Origin: Stakelama sediminis | GTDB lineage: Bacteria; Pseudomonadota; Alphaproteobacteria; Sphingomonadales; Sphingomonadaceae | Direction: 5' to 3' | Assembly (NCBI RefSeq): GCF_014199335.1 | Contig: NZ_JACIJI010000001.1 | Location: forward strand, 1-64,000 | DNA length: 64,000 bases | Shown: positions 52,678 to 61,753 of the stretch, piece by piece | Numbering within the stretch: the stretch's first letter is position 1 | How the letters are laid out: each line of letters begins with the position of its first letter | Program-made: the position numbers and the translations under genes | Notes under the pieces: generated by a model | The model's database searches: none | The model's input: the letters and a program-made list of their open reading frames with translations, nothing else | What the model was told of the DNA's origin: nothing

Positions 52678-53385
52678 ATGGCAAGACGCGCTGCACGCAA
52701 ATCCCTTCCCCGCCGTATCATCGGCCTGATCGTCAAAGTGGTGATCTGGTTCGTCCTACTCTCCCTGTTATGGGTGGGCATCTATCGCTTCGTGCCGCCG
52801 CCGGTAACGGCAACGATGCTGATCAACGCGCTGGACGGGCGCGGCATTCACAAGACCTGGCTACCCCTGTCGCAAATCGATCCCGATATGGCGCGCGCCG
52901 CGATGGCGGGTGAGGATTCGAAATTCTGCAGCCATCACGGCTTCGACTTCGCGTCGATGAAAAAGGCATGGAAAAGCAACGAACAGGGCGACCATATCAT
53001 CCGCGGCGGATCGACGATCAGCCAGCAGACCGCCAAGAACGTCTTTCTGTGGCAGGGCGGCGGTTATTTCCGCAAAGGACTGGAAGCGTGGTTCACGGTG
53101 CTGATCGAAGCGCTGTGGGGCAAGAAACGCATCATGGAGGTTTATCTGAACGTCGCGGAGACGGGAATCGGCACCTATGGCGTCGAGGCCGGGGCCGAAC
53201 GGTATTTCCATCACGGCGCCGACCATCTGACCCCGCAGGAGGCGGCGCGGATCGCGGCGGTCCTGCCGCTCCCCAAAAAACGCGCGGCGATCGACCCCAC
53301 CGGCTTCACCCGGCGCTACGGCAATATCATTGCACGGCGCATGGGGGTCGTGAGACGCGACGGGCTGGATAGCTGCCTGCGCTGA
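52678..53385 (+). CDS. mtgA: Monofunctional peptidoglycan glycosyltransferase MtgA
   Basis: A 235-residue GT51 enzyme that polymerises lipid II at the inner membrane. N-terminal anchor (GLIVKVVIWFVLLSLLWVGI), catalytic EDSKFCSHHGFDF, RGGSTISQQTAKN, and KKRIMEVYLNVAETG. Length matches the family. Single-gene unit. Confidence 0.94.
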   Translation: MARRAARKSLPRRIIGLIVKVVIWFVLLSLLWVGIYRFVPPPVTATMLINALDGRGIHKTWLPLSQIDPDMARAAMAGEDSKFCSHHGFDFASMKKAWKSNEQGDHIIRGGSTISQQTAKNVFLWQGGGYFRKGLEAWFTVLIEALWGKKRIMEVYLNVAETGIGTYGVEAGAERYFHHGADHLTPQEAARIAAVLPLPKKRAAIDPTGFTRRYGNIIARRMGVVRRDGLDSCLR

Positions 53386-53520
53386 AAAGCGTGACTTCGC
53401 CCCTGCGAGGGGCAAAGCAACGCCGCTGCCCGTGCAGAACGTCGATATCCGGATTGCTTCGCCCGGCATGCATGGGATTCGTAATGACGGGGAGTGGAGC
53501 ATCCCGATGCCATTCCCATA
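53386..53520. other. Non-coding stretch with repeat-like sequence
   Basis: No gene seen. Contains GGATTGCTTCGCCCGGCATG and ATTCGTAATGACGGGGA, which look like a remnant of a dispersed intergenic repeat; a shorter related sequence is near 20450. Confidence 0.3.
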
Positions 53521-53557
53521 AAAAATGCGGCGGAAACATCGTTCCCACCGCATTTTC
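53521..53557. terminator. Bidirectional terminator between convergent genes
   Basis: AAAATGCGG pairs with CCGCATTTT, with a GGAA/TTCC extension. A-run and T-run flank both sides. It serves the minus-strand gene ending at 53575 and possibly mtgA. Confidence 0.8.
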
Positions 53558-53574
53558 AGATATCAAAAAAGCAA

Positions 53575-53853
53575 TCAGTTGCTTGACGGATCAATCGCAT
53601 CACCGGCCTTTTTGGCGGTATCGCCGACGCTCTTCGCCGCGCTGGTCACGGCCTGCGTCTTCATATTGTCGTTATGCGACTGGTTGAGCAGGAAATATGC
53701 ACCGACCACTACCAGAATCAGCACTGCCAGCCCGATCAGCAGACCGCCGCCACCGCCGCGGCGTTCGATTACGGTCGTGGTACCGCCGCCATCACGCTCG
53801 GTAACTCGTTCATTGGTGACGCCGTCATTTCGCTCTGTAACTCGCTCGGTCAT
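53575..53853 (-). CDS. Small single-pass membrane protein
   Basis: A 92-residue protein: a charged N-terminus with two near repeats (MTERVTERNDGVTNERVTER), a glycine run, one membrane helix (LLIGLAVLILVVVGAYFLL) and a short Ala/Lys/Asp tail with TAKKAGDAID. The ATG at 53853 follows GGAGAG. No known family recognised. Could be a stress-related membrane protein; no evidence beyond sequence. Confidence 0.72.
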   Translation of the reverse strand: MTERVTERNDGVTNERVTERDGGGTTTVIERRGGGGGLLIGLAVLILVVVGAYFLLNQSHNDNMKTQAVTSAAKSVGDTAKKAGDAIDPSSN

Positions 53854-53921
53854 AAAACTCTCCCTTGCACTTGATGTGCTGACAACCGGCACTCAGGAAA
53901 GTTGTTCCATGGACGAGAGGT

Positions 53922-54245
53922 TCAGAAAGGCAGCTTGAATCCCGGCGGCAACTGCATTCCGCTCGTCATCTTCGACATTTGTTCTTGCGAAGCCGCGTCC
54001 GCCTTTGCCCGCGCATCGTTGAATGCTGCGATCACCAGATCCTCGACCATGCCTTTTTCTTCGGGCTTGAGCAGCGATTCATCGATATCCATGCTGACGA
54101 TCCGGCCCTTGGCCGATGCCTTCACCTTGACGAGCCCGCCGCCGGAAACGCCCTCGACCTCTATCGTATCGAGACTGTCCTGCGCCTTTTGCAGTTCGTT
54201 CTGCACATTCTGCGCCATCGCCATAATGTCTTCGAGGTTGTTCAT
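53922..54245 (-). CDS. YbaB/EbfC family nucleoid-associated protein
   Basis: A 107-residue DNA-binding protein. Seen: MNNLEDIMAMAQNVQNELQK, SGGGLVKVKASAKGRI and the C-terminal GMQLPPGFKLPF, identical in its last residues to the family. The usual dnaX-ybaB-recR order is partly kept (recR is not next). It overlaps or abuts the end of dnaX; an alternative ATG at 54257 is possible. Confidence 0.93.
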   Translation of the reverse strand: MNNLEDIMAMAQNVQNELQKAQDSLDTIEVEGVSGGGLVKVKASAKGRIVSMDIDESLLKPEEKGMVEDLVIAAFNDARAKADAASQEQMSKMTSGMQLPPGFKLPF

Positions 54246-54249
54246 CGCC

Positions 54250-55929
54250 TTATCCATTCTGCTGTCGGGTCCAGCCGGTCAGTTCGGCCCCCGGAAAGGT
54301 TTCCAATGCGGCCTTTACCAGCGGTGAAGCAAGTACCGCTTCGCGTTCGGCAACGGCGTCGGCCTGTTTCCGTTCCCGCAAGGAGGGTTCACCGGGCGCA
54401 TTTTCGGTGTCGATCCGCCATGCCTGCCCGGTAATTTCCTTTAGTTTGAGCGAGAGATCACGCACGAAATCGGCCGGAAGCGGCCGGGCCGCACTGATCG
54501 TCAGATCGGGCGGCGCAAAGCGGATGGGACGCAGATGATTGCGGACCAGCGCCTCCAGTTCATGCGCACCATCATGGCCCAGCATTTCCGCCAGCCCCGA
54601 CAGGTCGGACGGCAATGGCGTTTGCTGCGACTCTGCCGGTGGCGGAGGCGCAATTTCCTGCACCGTTGGCGCAGATGTCGGGGCTGACGATGCGCCCTGC
54701 CCTGCCGACAGAGCGACAGGCGGCCCGCTGCCTTCGGCCAGCCTGCGCGCCAGTTCCCCCGGATCGGGCAACGTCGCGGCATGCACGATCCGCAGCAGCG
54801 CCATCTCGCACGCCTCGATGGGCAGCGCAGCGCTGCCGACCTCCGCATGACCGCGCAACAGCAACTGCCAAAGCCGGTGCAGCAGCGGGAAAGACAAACC
54901 GCTCGCCCATTCGTTGAGCGCCTCGCGCTCCTCTGCCGAATGGGCAGGATCGGGAGCGGCTCCCACCTTGACCAGCGTCACGCCATGCACCGTTTCCAGC
55001 AACATCCGCAGTACCGAGAGCGGGTCGACGCCCAGATCGTACTGTCCGCGCAACGCCGCCAGCACCGCCGGGGCATCCCCCGCCAGCAACAGTCCGAACA
55101 GGTCGCGAATGGCGTTGCGGTCCGACAGTCCCAGCATCGCGCGCACTGCATCGGCCCGCACCCCGCCACCATCGGTCCCGGCATGGGCAATGGCCTGATC
55201 GAGGATCGACAGACCATCGCGCGCAGACCCTTCCGCCGCCCGCGCGACCAGCGCCAGTGCCTCCGGTTCCGCCTCAACGCCTTCTGCCGTCACGACCTTC
55301 GCAAAATGTTCGGCAAGAAGGTCGGCGGGAATACGGCGCAGGTCGAAACGCTGACAGCGCGACAGCACCGTGATCGGCACCTTGTTCACTTCGGTGGTGG
55401 CGAACAGGAATTTTACATGTTCGGGCGGTTCTTCCAGCGTCTTGAGCAGTGCGTTGAAGGCACTTTTCGACAGCATGTGGACTTCGTCGATGATGTAGAT
55501 CTTGTAGCGCGCCGACACCGCCGCATAGCGTGATGCCTCAATAATCTCGCGCACGTCATCGACGCCGGTATGGCTTGCGGCGTCCATCTCGATAACGTCG
55601 ATATGCCGCCCCTCGGCAATCGCGCGGCACGGCTCGCACACCCCGCACGGGTCGATGGTAGGGCCGCCCTGCCCGTCCGGGCCGACGCAATTGAGCGCCT
55701 TTGCGATCAGCCGCGCGGTCGAGGTCTTGCCCACCCCGCGCACGCCGGTGAGCAGAAAGGCATGGGCCAGCCGGTCGCGGCGAATAGCGTTGCCCAGCGT
55801 CTGCACCATCGCATCCTGGCCGATCAGCTGGCTGAACGTCTGTGGGCGATATTTGCGGGCGAGCACGCGATAAGCCTCTGCCGTTTTGGGCTGGGGCGGT
55901 TCGTCGAGGCCAAGCGAGGAATCAGTCAT
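54250..55929 (-). CDS. dnaX: DNA polymerase III subunit gamma/tau
   Basis: A 559-residue clamp loader. Walker A GVRGVGKTST, zinc motif CGVCEPCRA, Walker B IIDEVHML, SRC motif ITVLSRCQRF. The C-terminal about 200 residues are the proline/alanine-rich tau domain. The ATG at 55929 (MTDSSLGLDEPP) is chosen; a longer frame runs into the SRP RNA gene and is not coding. Confidence 0.95.
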   Translation of the reverse strand: MTDSSLGLDEPPQPKTAEAYRVLARKYRPQTFSQLIGQDAMVQTLGNAIRRDRLAHAFLLTGVRGVGKTSTARLIAKALNCVGPDGQGGPTIDPCGVCEPCRAIAEGRHIDVIEMDAASHTGVDDVREIIEASRYAAVSARYKIYIIDEVHMLSKSAFNALLKTLEEPPEHVKFLFATTEVNKVPITVLSRCQRFDLRRIPADLLAEHFAKVVTAEGVEAEPEALALVARAAEGSARDGLSILDQAIAHAGTDGGGVRADAVRAMLGLSDRNAIRDLFGLLLAGDAPAVLAALRGQYDLGVDPLSVLRMLLETVHGVTLVKVGAAPDPAHSAEEREALNEWASGLSFPLLHRLWQLLLRGHAEVGSAALPIEACEMALLRIVHAATLPDPGELARRLAEGSGPPVALSAGQGASSAPTSAPTVQEIAPPPPAESQQTPLPSDLSGLAEMLGHDGAHELEALVRNHLRPIRFAPPDLTISAARPLPADFVRDLSLKLKEITGQAWRIDTENAPGEPSLRERKQADAVAEREAVLASPLVKAALETFPGAELTGWTRQQNG

Positions 55930-55994
55930 CGCAACAGGTTTAGACCATGCGGACGGCATTGGGAAACCGTCATGCGGACAGACAATTTGGGGTA

Positions 55995-56088
55995 GGTGGG
56001 AGCCGGAACGACCCGATACGAAATCGTTGCGGCTGCTTCCTTCCGGACCTGACCGGGTTGGCGACGGCATCGTCCGCCCGACTCCCGT
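55995..56088 (-). ncRNA. ffs: Small signal recognition particle RNA (4.5S)
   Basis: On the minus strand the universally conserved Ffh-binding loop GGTCAGGTCCGGAAGGAAGC lies in the middle, and GGGAGTCGG at the 5' end pairs with CCGGCTCCC at the 3' end (one wobble). It is upstream of dnaX as in many proteobacteria. Ends estimated from this helix. Confidence 0.93.
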
Positions 56089-56142
56089 GCGGGCATATGG
56101 TCGATTTGTCATCGGGGCGCAAGGGGATGCGCGCTGACGCGG

Positions 56143-57225
56143 TTACCCGCCCCCGTCCTTCAGAAAGTCGGCGATCCAGCCCTTCGCCTGTTCAATGCTC
56201 CAGAGATCGCTGGCATCGCCAATATTGATTTCCATCAGCACGTGATCCGCCAGCGGTGCGGGTTGAAAACCGTTGAACAGCCAGACCTGATGCCTTTCCG
56301 CAAAATCCTGGTGGCGCCTGGCAAAGGTCACCGGATCGCCGCGGGCCATCAGTTGAAACGCATGGGCGTGCGGTTCGGCTGGATTGACGATCACCCTCGG
56401 CAGGTCGCGCAACGCCGCCGCCAGCGCACGCGCCCGCGCCACATATTCCTGCATTCGGGGAAGCTGACGCTCCAGCCCGTCAAGCGCCGAGATCGCATAG
56501 GGATAGGTCGTGTAGAGATTGCCCGAATGGCGCTGTTTCCAAACCGCCATCGCGTCGATCAGCGCCGGTTCGCCCGCGACCAGCGCGCCGCCAAGACCGC
56601 CCAGCCCCTTGTAGAAGGACACATAGACACTGTCGGCAAGCCGGGTCAGATCGGTGAGCGTCACGCCATATCCGGCCGCCGCCTCCCATAGCCGCGCGCC
56701 GTCGAAATGCAGCGGAACGCCGCGATCGCGGCACCAGCCGGAAATCCCTCGCAACATTTCGAGCGGCGGCAGCAGGAACCCCGCACGCCGCAGCGGCAGT
56801 TCGACGACCACCGCTGCCAGCGGCTCCTTCACCGCCTCCAGCGCCGCCAGATCGAACGGCCCGGTGCCGCCCAGCCGGATCGGTCGCAGTCCACCGACCC
56901 GTTCGATCGCATCGCCCTCATCGAGATTGAGATGGCTCATGCGCGGGATTGCGACATTGCGGATACCGCGCGCATCGGCACAGGCGGCAAGCACGCATTG
57001 CTGCGCAGTCATGCCCTTGATGAAAAAACGCGTGGCAGGCTTGCCCAGCAACTCGGCACAGCGCCGTTCGAGCATCTCCACCGCGCCGCCTGCGCCATAG
57101 ACATCGGCTTCTGCGCCCGCCGCCGGATGCTCCGCCAGTCGCCGCAGCGTGTCGGCGGGGCTTTCCGGCACATGCATCGGCAGAAAATGGGTGCAGCGCG
57201 TTTTTACGGCATCGGCATAGATCAT
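56143..57225 (-). CDS. Threonine-aldolase-like PLP enzyme
   Basis: A 360-residue fold-type I PLP enzyme of the low-specificity threonine aldolase/beta-eliminating lyase family. PLP Lys in SFYKGLGGLGG; Asp region in PLHFDGARLWEA; N-terminal AEADVYGAGGAVEMLE. It would split L-threonine to glycine and acetaldehyde or act on a related beta-hydroxy amino acid. Substrate not certain. Confidence 0.82.
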   Translation of the reverse strand: MIYADAVKTRCTHFLPMHVPESPADTLRRLAEHPAAGAEADVYGAGGAVEMLERRCAELLGKPATRFFIKGMTAQQCVLAACADARGIRNVAIPRMSHLNLDEGDAIERVGGLRPIRLGGTGPFDLAALEAVKEPLAAVVVELPLRRAGFLLPPLEMLRGISGWCRDRGVPLHFDGARLWEAAAGYGVTLTDLTRLADSVYVSFYKGLGGLGGALVAGEPALIDAMAVWKQRHSGNLYTTYPYAISALDGLERQLPRMQEYVARARALAAALRDLPRVIVNPAEPHAHAFQLMARGDPVTFARRHQDFAERHQVWLFNGFQPAPLADHVLMEINIGDASDLWSIEQAKGWIADFLKDGGG

Positions 57226-57238
57226 ATGGCCCGCTCTC

Positions 57239-58492
57239 CTATTCGGCGTTGCCGCCGGGATGTGCCCGCGGCCATTTCAACGCTTCGGCAAGCGGTGCGG
57301 TATAGGAGGCGTTCCACAAACGCTGGTGCATCGCCTCCACCTCGTTCGCCATTTTCTCGTTGCGCAGCACGACCTCCAGATTGCGCGAGGTGTCGAGATA
57401 GCCGCCTTCCCAGTTGCTCGTGCCGATCCATGCAAGGGTGCCGTCGATCGTCATCGCCTTGGTATGCACGGTGCGCGCATAGGGAATGAAGCCGGATGCA
57501 GCCTGCGGGATGCGCGATACGCGGATGTCGATGTTGGGGACGTGCGACAGCGCGATCAGACCCGGCAGGCGTTTCTCGGTGAGATCCCAGTCCGAAATCA
57601 GCAGCCGGACCTTCACCCCGCGCTTCGCCGCCGCACGCAGGGCGTCGTCGATGACGTGATATTCGCCGCCGCCAAAGGCCGTGGTCGAATATTCCATCAC
57701 CTCGATATCTATAGCCCGATGGGCAGACCCGATCAGTTTCACCAGCGTCGCCTGTGAATCGCCGACGCCGGGCGGGTCATAGGCGTTGGGACTGGCGACC
57801 AGAAATGCGTTACCCGTAATCGGCGCATAGTCGATGGTGCGCAACGGCGGCACCGGCTTTCCGGCTGCAATCCGGGCCTGCATCCGCCAGTCGATATTGA
57901 AAATCTGCTGTACCTGTGCGGCGATCCGGCGGTCGGTGATCCGCAGGCCGGTCTCATCAATCTGGCTCAGCGAGCGCCAGTCGAAATTCTGACTGCCGAT
58001 ATAGGCGGCATGGCCGTCGACGATGAAGAACTTCGCATGAATGATGCCGCTGCCCGCGATATCCGACCAGGCGATGGTACGGAAAGTCAGATTGGGAATG
58101 GCCTTCAGCCGGTCGAGCGTCGCGGTGTCGGACATGGACAGCCCCTTGCGCTCCATCAGGAAGCGGATGTGGACGCCGCGTTTCCCCGCTGCCTCCAGCG
58201 CGCCGATCACCCGGTCGAGCGCGCTGCCCTTTTTCCCCGACACGTAAAATTGTTCGAGGTCGATGCTGTGCTGCGCATGGTCGATCATATCAACCCACAC
58301 CGTCCCTGCGTCGCGGATATGCGGGGTCTCCAACACCGTGTCGGCGGGGGCATTATGCACCAGCTCAAACCCCGGAATGGTGAACTGGGCAAGCACCGGA
58401 GTCGGCAGCAGCAGCGCAAACAGCGTCAGCAGTGCGCGAACGATCAGGGTACGGGAAGCGGGTCGGCGAATGCCGTAGGGCGAGTCATGCAT
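57239..58492 (-). CDS. Secreted phospholipase-D-like protein
   Basis: A 417-residue protein with a signal peptide (LLTLFALLLPTPVLAQ) and two HKD motifs: IIHAKFFIVDGHAAYIGSQN and TVHTKAMTIDGTLAWIGTSN. Each HxKx4D is complete, so catalysis is plausible. The family acts on phosphodiesters (phospholipids, cardiolipin or nucleic acids); substrate unknown. ATG at 58492 chosen over one 5 codons upstream. 14 bp after it comes the aldolase gene. Confidence 0.85.
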   Translation of the reverse strand: MHDSPYGIRRPASRTLIVRALLTLFALLLPTPVLAQFTIPGFELVHNAPADTVLETPHIRDAGTVWVDMIDHAQHSIDLEQFYVSGKKGSALDRVIGALEAAGKRGVHIRFLMERKGLSMSDTATLDRLKAIPNLTFRTIAWSDIAGSGIIHAKFFIVDGHAAYIGSQNFDWRSLSQIDETGLRITDRRIAAQVQQIFNIDWRMQARIAAGKPVPPLRTIDYAPITGNAFLVASPNAYDPPGVGDSQATLVKLIGSAHRAIDIEVMEYSTTAFGGGEYHVIDDALRAAAKRGVKVRLLISDWDLTEKRLPGLIALSHVPNIDIRVSRIPQAASGFIPYARTVHTKAMTIDGTLAWIGTSNWEGGYLDTSRNLEVVLRNEKMANEVEAMHQRLWNASYTAPLAEALKWPRAHPGGNAE

Positions 58493-58631
58493 GATATGTC
58501 GTCTCATGCGCAGTTGCGCTGCCAAGGTCAATCTGCAAGGCTGCGCACATCCATAGCCAGCCCGTGTTCATTCCCATCCTTTATGGCTATGTGGTTTCAC
58601 AAGATACTAACCGGACGAGGCACCGATCCGC

Positions 58632-60080
58632 ATGACGACAGCCGAAGTGACGCCCGAACTCGACATTGTCGAACATGGCGACAAGGCGTTTTTCGGACAT
58701 CCCAAGGGGCTGGCCTATCTGGCCTTTACCGAGGCGTGGGAGCGGTTTTCCTATTACGGGATGCAGACGCTGCTGGTGCTCTACATGACGCACTATCTGC
58801 TGAAGCCGGAGCATATCGACCATGTTGCGGCGTTCAGCGCGTTTCATGCACTGCCCATGTATCGCGGCCTGCATGGCGAGGCACTGGCATCGGCGATTTT
58901 CGGCACCTATGCCTCGCTCGTCTATCTGACGCCGATTGCGGGCGGATTTATCGCCGACCGCTGGATCGGCAAGCGGCTGGCGGTGCTGATCGGCGCGATC
59001 ACCATGGCGCTGGGCCATTTCCTGATGGCATTCGAAGCGAGCTTCCTCTTCGCGCTGCTGGCGCTCGTCATCGGCAGCGGGCTGATGAAGGGCAATATCG
59101 CCAGCCAGGTCGGCGCGCTTTACAAGCCGGAGGATCTACGCCGTGCGGACGCGTTTCAGATTTTCTACCTCGGCATCAATGCGGGCGTGATCCTGTCACC
59201 GATCATCGTCGGCACACTGGGACAGGATGTCGGCTGGCACTGGGGCTTCGGCGCGGCGGGCGTCGGGATGCTGGTATCGCTCGCCATTTATATCTCCGGT
59301 CAGAAATATCTGCCGCGCGAGCATTTCAGGGCGCAGGGCAAGCGGGATGACGCCGCACCGCGCGCGAAGCTGACGCGCAATGACATGCCCGCGCTGATCG
59401 CGGTACTTTTGCTGATCCCGGTGATGGCGGTGGCGCTGATCCCGAACATGCAGATTTTCAACATCTACCTGATCTGGGGCGATCAGCATTTTGCGCTGAA
59501 TCAGTTCAACATACCCGCGCTCGATTTCCACTTCCTCTCATCCTACCTCATCACCATCGATTCGATCGTTTCGGTGACCTTCCTGTTCCTCGTCTCGCTC
59601 TTCTATCGCTGGTACGGCAAGCACTGGCAGGAACCGGACGAGCTGACCAAGATCATCATCGGATCGCTGTTTTCGATCGGCGGAATGCTGTGCCTGTTCA
59701 TGGCCGCTGCGACGACGCCCGCCGGGCATAGCATCAGCATGTTCTGGCCGATGATGTTCGAGGTGATGAACTCGGTCGGCTTTGCCCATATGCTGCCGGT
59801 CAGTCTGGCGCTGTTTGCACGGCTGGCACCGAAAGCGTTGAACGCGACGGTGATCGGTTTCTATTATCTCGCCTTCACCGCCGCCAATTCGCTGATCGGC
59901 TGGCTGGGCGGCTTTTATGTAAAGATGCCGACGACCGAGTTCTGGCTGATCCACGGCGCCTGTGCGGCGGCGGCGGGCGTGGTGTTCCTGCTGTTCAAGC
60001 TGTTCCTCGCCAGACGCCTGATGCACGAAGCGGAACCGAAAGCAGACCCCGACGCGCCAGTCGAGCCGGTATCGGCCTAG
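58632..60080 (+). CDS. POT-family proton-dependent peptide transporter
   Basis: A 482-residue membrane protein with about 14 hydrophobic segments. Family motif EAWERFSYYGMQTLL near residue 34 and a second signature GSGLMKGNIASQVGALY. It would import di- and tripeptides with protons. The start codon lacks a strong ribosome site. Confidence 0.9.
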   Translation: MTTAEVTPELDIVEHGDKAFFGHPKGLAYLAFTEAWERFSYYGMQTLLVLYMTHYLLKPEHIDHVAAFSAFHALPMYRGLHGEALASAIFGTYASLVYLTPIAGGFIADRWIGKRLAVLIGAITMALGHFLMAFEASFLFALLALVIGSGLMKGNIASQVGALYKPEDLRRADAFQIFYLGINAGVILSPIIVGTLGQDVGWHWGFGAAGVGMLVSLAIYISGQKYLPREHFRAQGKRDDAAPRAKLTRNDMPALIAVLLLIPVMAVALIPNMQIFNIYLIWGDQHFALNQFNIPALDFHFLSSYLITIDSIVSVTFLFLVSLFYRWYGKHWQEPDELTKIIIGSLFSIGGMLCLFMAAATTPAGHSISMFWPMMFEVMNSVGFAHMLPVSLALFARLAPKALNATVIGFYYLAFTAANSLIGWLGGFYVKMPTTEFWLIHGACAAAAGVVFLLFKLFLARRLMHEAEPKADPDAPVEPVSA

Positions 60081-60222
60081 GGCCGATCGACATTCAGAAG
60101 ATGATGTGACGAAAATGGTGGATTTTCGTGACCCGGCGCGCAGCGTACTTTCAGTACGTGAGCACTGGAAGCACGCAAAGACGCCATTTGCAGGCCATCA
60201 GGGCTGAATGTCGATTGGCCCT
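60079..60222. repeat. 144-bp element with terminal and internal inverted repeats
   Basis: Terminal arms AGGGCCGATCGACATTCAG (60079-60097) and CTGAATGTCGATTGGCCCT (60204-60222) are inverted repeats with one mismatch in 19. Inside, ACGAAAAT-N5-ATTTTCGT (60109-60129) and CGTACT-TTC-AGTACG (60144-60158) are perfect. It fills the gap between the POT and HerA-like genes. No coding capacity. It could be a miniature transposon-like element or a structured RNA. Confidence 0.7.
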
Positions 60223-60227
60223 AAGGT

Positions 60228-61679
60228 TCAGGCGACGTCGGCGGCTTGCGTAGTCCAGCCGAGATGGGGAATGGTGATCGACCGCTTGCCCGCCAGGTCG
60301 ATGCGAGTGACGAACAGGTCGCGTTCCTCGATATAGCCGAGCAGACGGCGGACACGGCCCAGCGAGCTGGTGCCATAGGTCGCGGCAATCTCCTGATCGC
60401 TTGGGCAAGGTGTGCCCTCTTTCGCCGCCCGTGCGACAAGCAGGAAGGTGCCGAGCATATCGTCGGGCAGGCTCGCCGCCAGTTCCAGCGCCTGCGCCCA
60501 TTCGCCGTCCGGCTTTTCAAAAATTCCGGCGCGCGCGCAGGACAAACGGCGCGTGAACCCGGCAAGGTCGAGCGGCGGGCGCGACAGCCCCGCCATCCGG
60601 CACCGCACCTGAAAATCCTGAAACAGTACCGACGGCGAGCGAAAGGCCGAATCGCCGTCGGCAACGATCGCGCGCAGCACATCGGCGATGATCGTATCGA
60701 CTTCCTCCGCTGACTTGTCGGGGAGTTCCGCCACCGGCACAGGCGCGGACGCCGCAAGTTTTTCCATCAGCACCTCGGACGGCACCGGACGCGGTGCGGG
60801 CGGCGGCGGTGGAGGCGGTGCTTCCTCAACCTGCGCGAACAGCAGTTCCTTCATATCGGCGGGCGGCGCATCGGGAAGCGGCGTCAGCTTCGGGCTGCCG
60901 CTGCGTGCCGCAGTTTCGACGCTGCCGATCTTTACCGATATCGGACGTCGCGACAGCGCCGGGCCAAGGGCAAGGAAGTGCCCGCGTTGCAGGTCGCGAA
61001 TCTGCTCCGCCTGTCGCCGCTCCATACCCAGCAGGTCGGCAGCACGCGCCATGTCGATGTCGAGAAAGGTGCGCCCCATCAGGAAGTTCGATGCCTCCGC
61101 CGCAACATTCTTGGCAAGCTTAGCCAGCCGCTGTGTAGCGATCACCCCCGCCAGCCCGCGCTTGCGTCCGCGACACATCAGGTTGGTCATCGCCGACAGC
61201 GAGGCGCGGCGTGCGTCTTCGGGCACTTCACCGCCTGCCGCAGGCGCGAACAACTGCGCCTCATCGACGATGACGAGGGCCGGATACCAATAGTCGCGCG
61301 GCGCATCGAACAGCCCCATCAGGAAGGCGGCGGCACAACGCATCTGCCCTTCCGCCTCCAGTCCTTCCAGATTGAGCACCACCGAGGCGCGATGTTCGCG
61401 AATACGCTGGGCAAAGCGGATGATTTCGCGTTCCGAATGGTCGATCGCCTCGATCACCACATGGCCATAGGGTTCGGAAAGCGTAACGAAATCGCCTTCG
61501 GGATCGAGAATCACCTGCTGCACCTGCCCGGCGCTCTTTTCGAGCAGGCGGCGCAGCAGATGCGACTTTCCCGACCCGGAATTGCCCTGCACGAGCAATC
61601 GGGTAGCCAGCAATTCTTCGAGATCCATGGGCACGGACTTGCCCGTGCCGTCATTCCCCAGGTCGACGAGAACGGTCAT
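60228..61679 (-). CDS. HerA-like (DUF87) AAA+ ATPase
   Basis: A 483-residue ATPase. Walker A GNSGSGKSH, LDPEGDF, Walker B VIVDEAQLF, and a TQR-type sensor (GVIATQRLAKLAK). A proline-rich linker (EEAPPPPPPPAPRP) separates the core from a C-terminal winged-helix-like part. HerA proteins work with the nuclease NurA; no nurA is next to it. Possible role in DNA processing or defence is inference only. ATG at 61679. Confidence 0.8.
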   Translation of the reverse strand: MTVLVDLGNDGTGKSVPMDLEELLATRLLVQGNSGSGKSHLLRRLLEKSAGQVQQVILDPEGDFVTLSEPYGHVVIEAIDHSEREIIRFAQRIREHRASVVLNLEGLEAEGQMRCAAAFLMGLFDAPRDYWYPALVIVDEAQLFAPAAGGEVPEDARRASLSAMTNLMCRGRKRGLAGVIATQRLAKLAKNVAAEASNFLMGRTFLDIDMARAADLLGMERRQAEQIRDLQRGHFLALGPALSRRPISVKIGSVETAARSGSPKLTPLPDAPPADMKELLFAQVEEAPPPPPPPAPRPVPSEVLMEKLAASAPVPVAELPDKSAEEVDTIIADVLRAIVADGDSAFRSPSVLFQDFQVRCRMAGLSRPPLDLAGFTRRLSCARAGIFEKPDGEWAQALELAASLPDDMLGTFLLVARAAKEGTPCPSDQEIAATYGTSSLGRVRRLLGYIEERDLFVTRIDLAGKRSITIPHLGWTTQAADVA

Positions 61680-61753
61680 GCGACACCCCATGGCCGAAGC
61701 GTCCCCGGTCACGCAAGAGGGGGTTGCCCCTTATTAGGGTCAGGCCCATGCAA

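Noticed and set aside
57239..57431. Long N-terminal extensions of several frames (dnaX, GluR0-like gene, beta-lactamase)
   Set aside because: Extensions overlap upstream genes or RNAs and lack ribosome sites; internal ATGs with signal peptides or family-typical starts were preferred.
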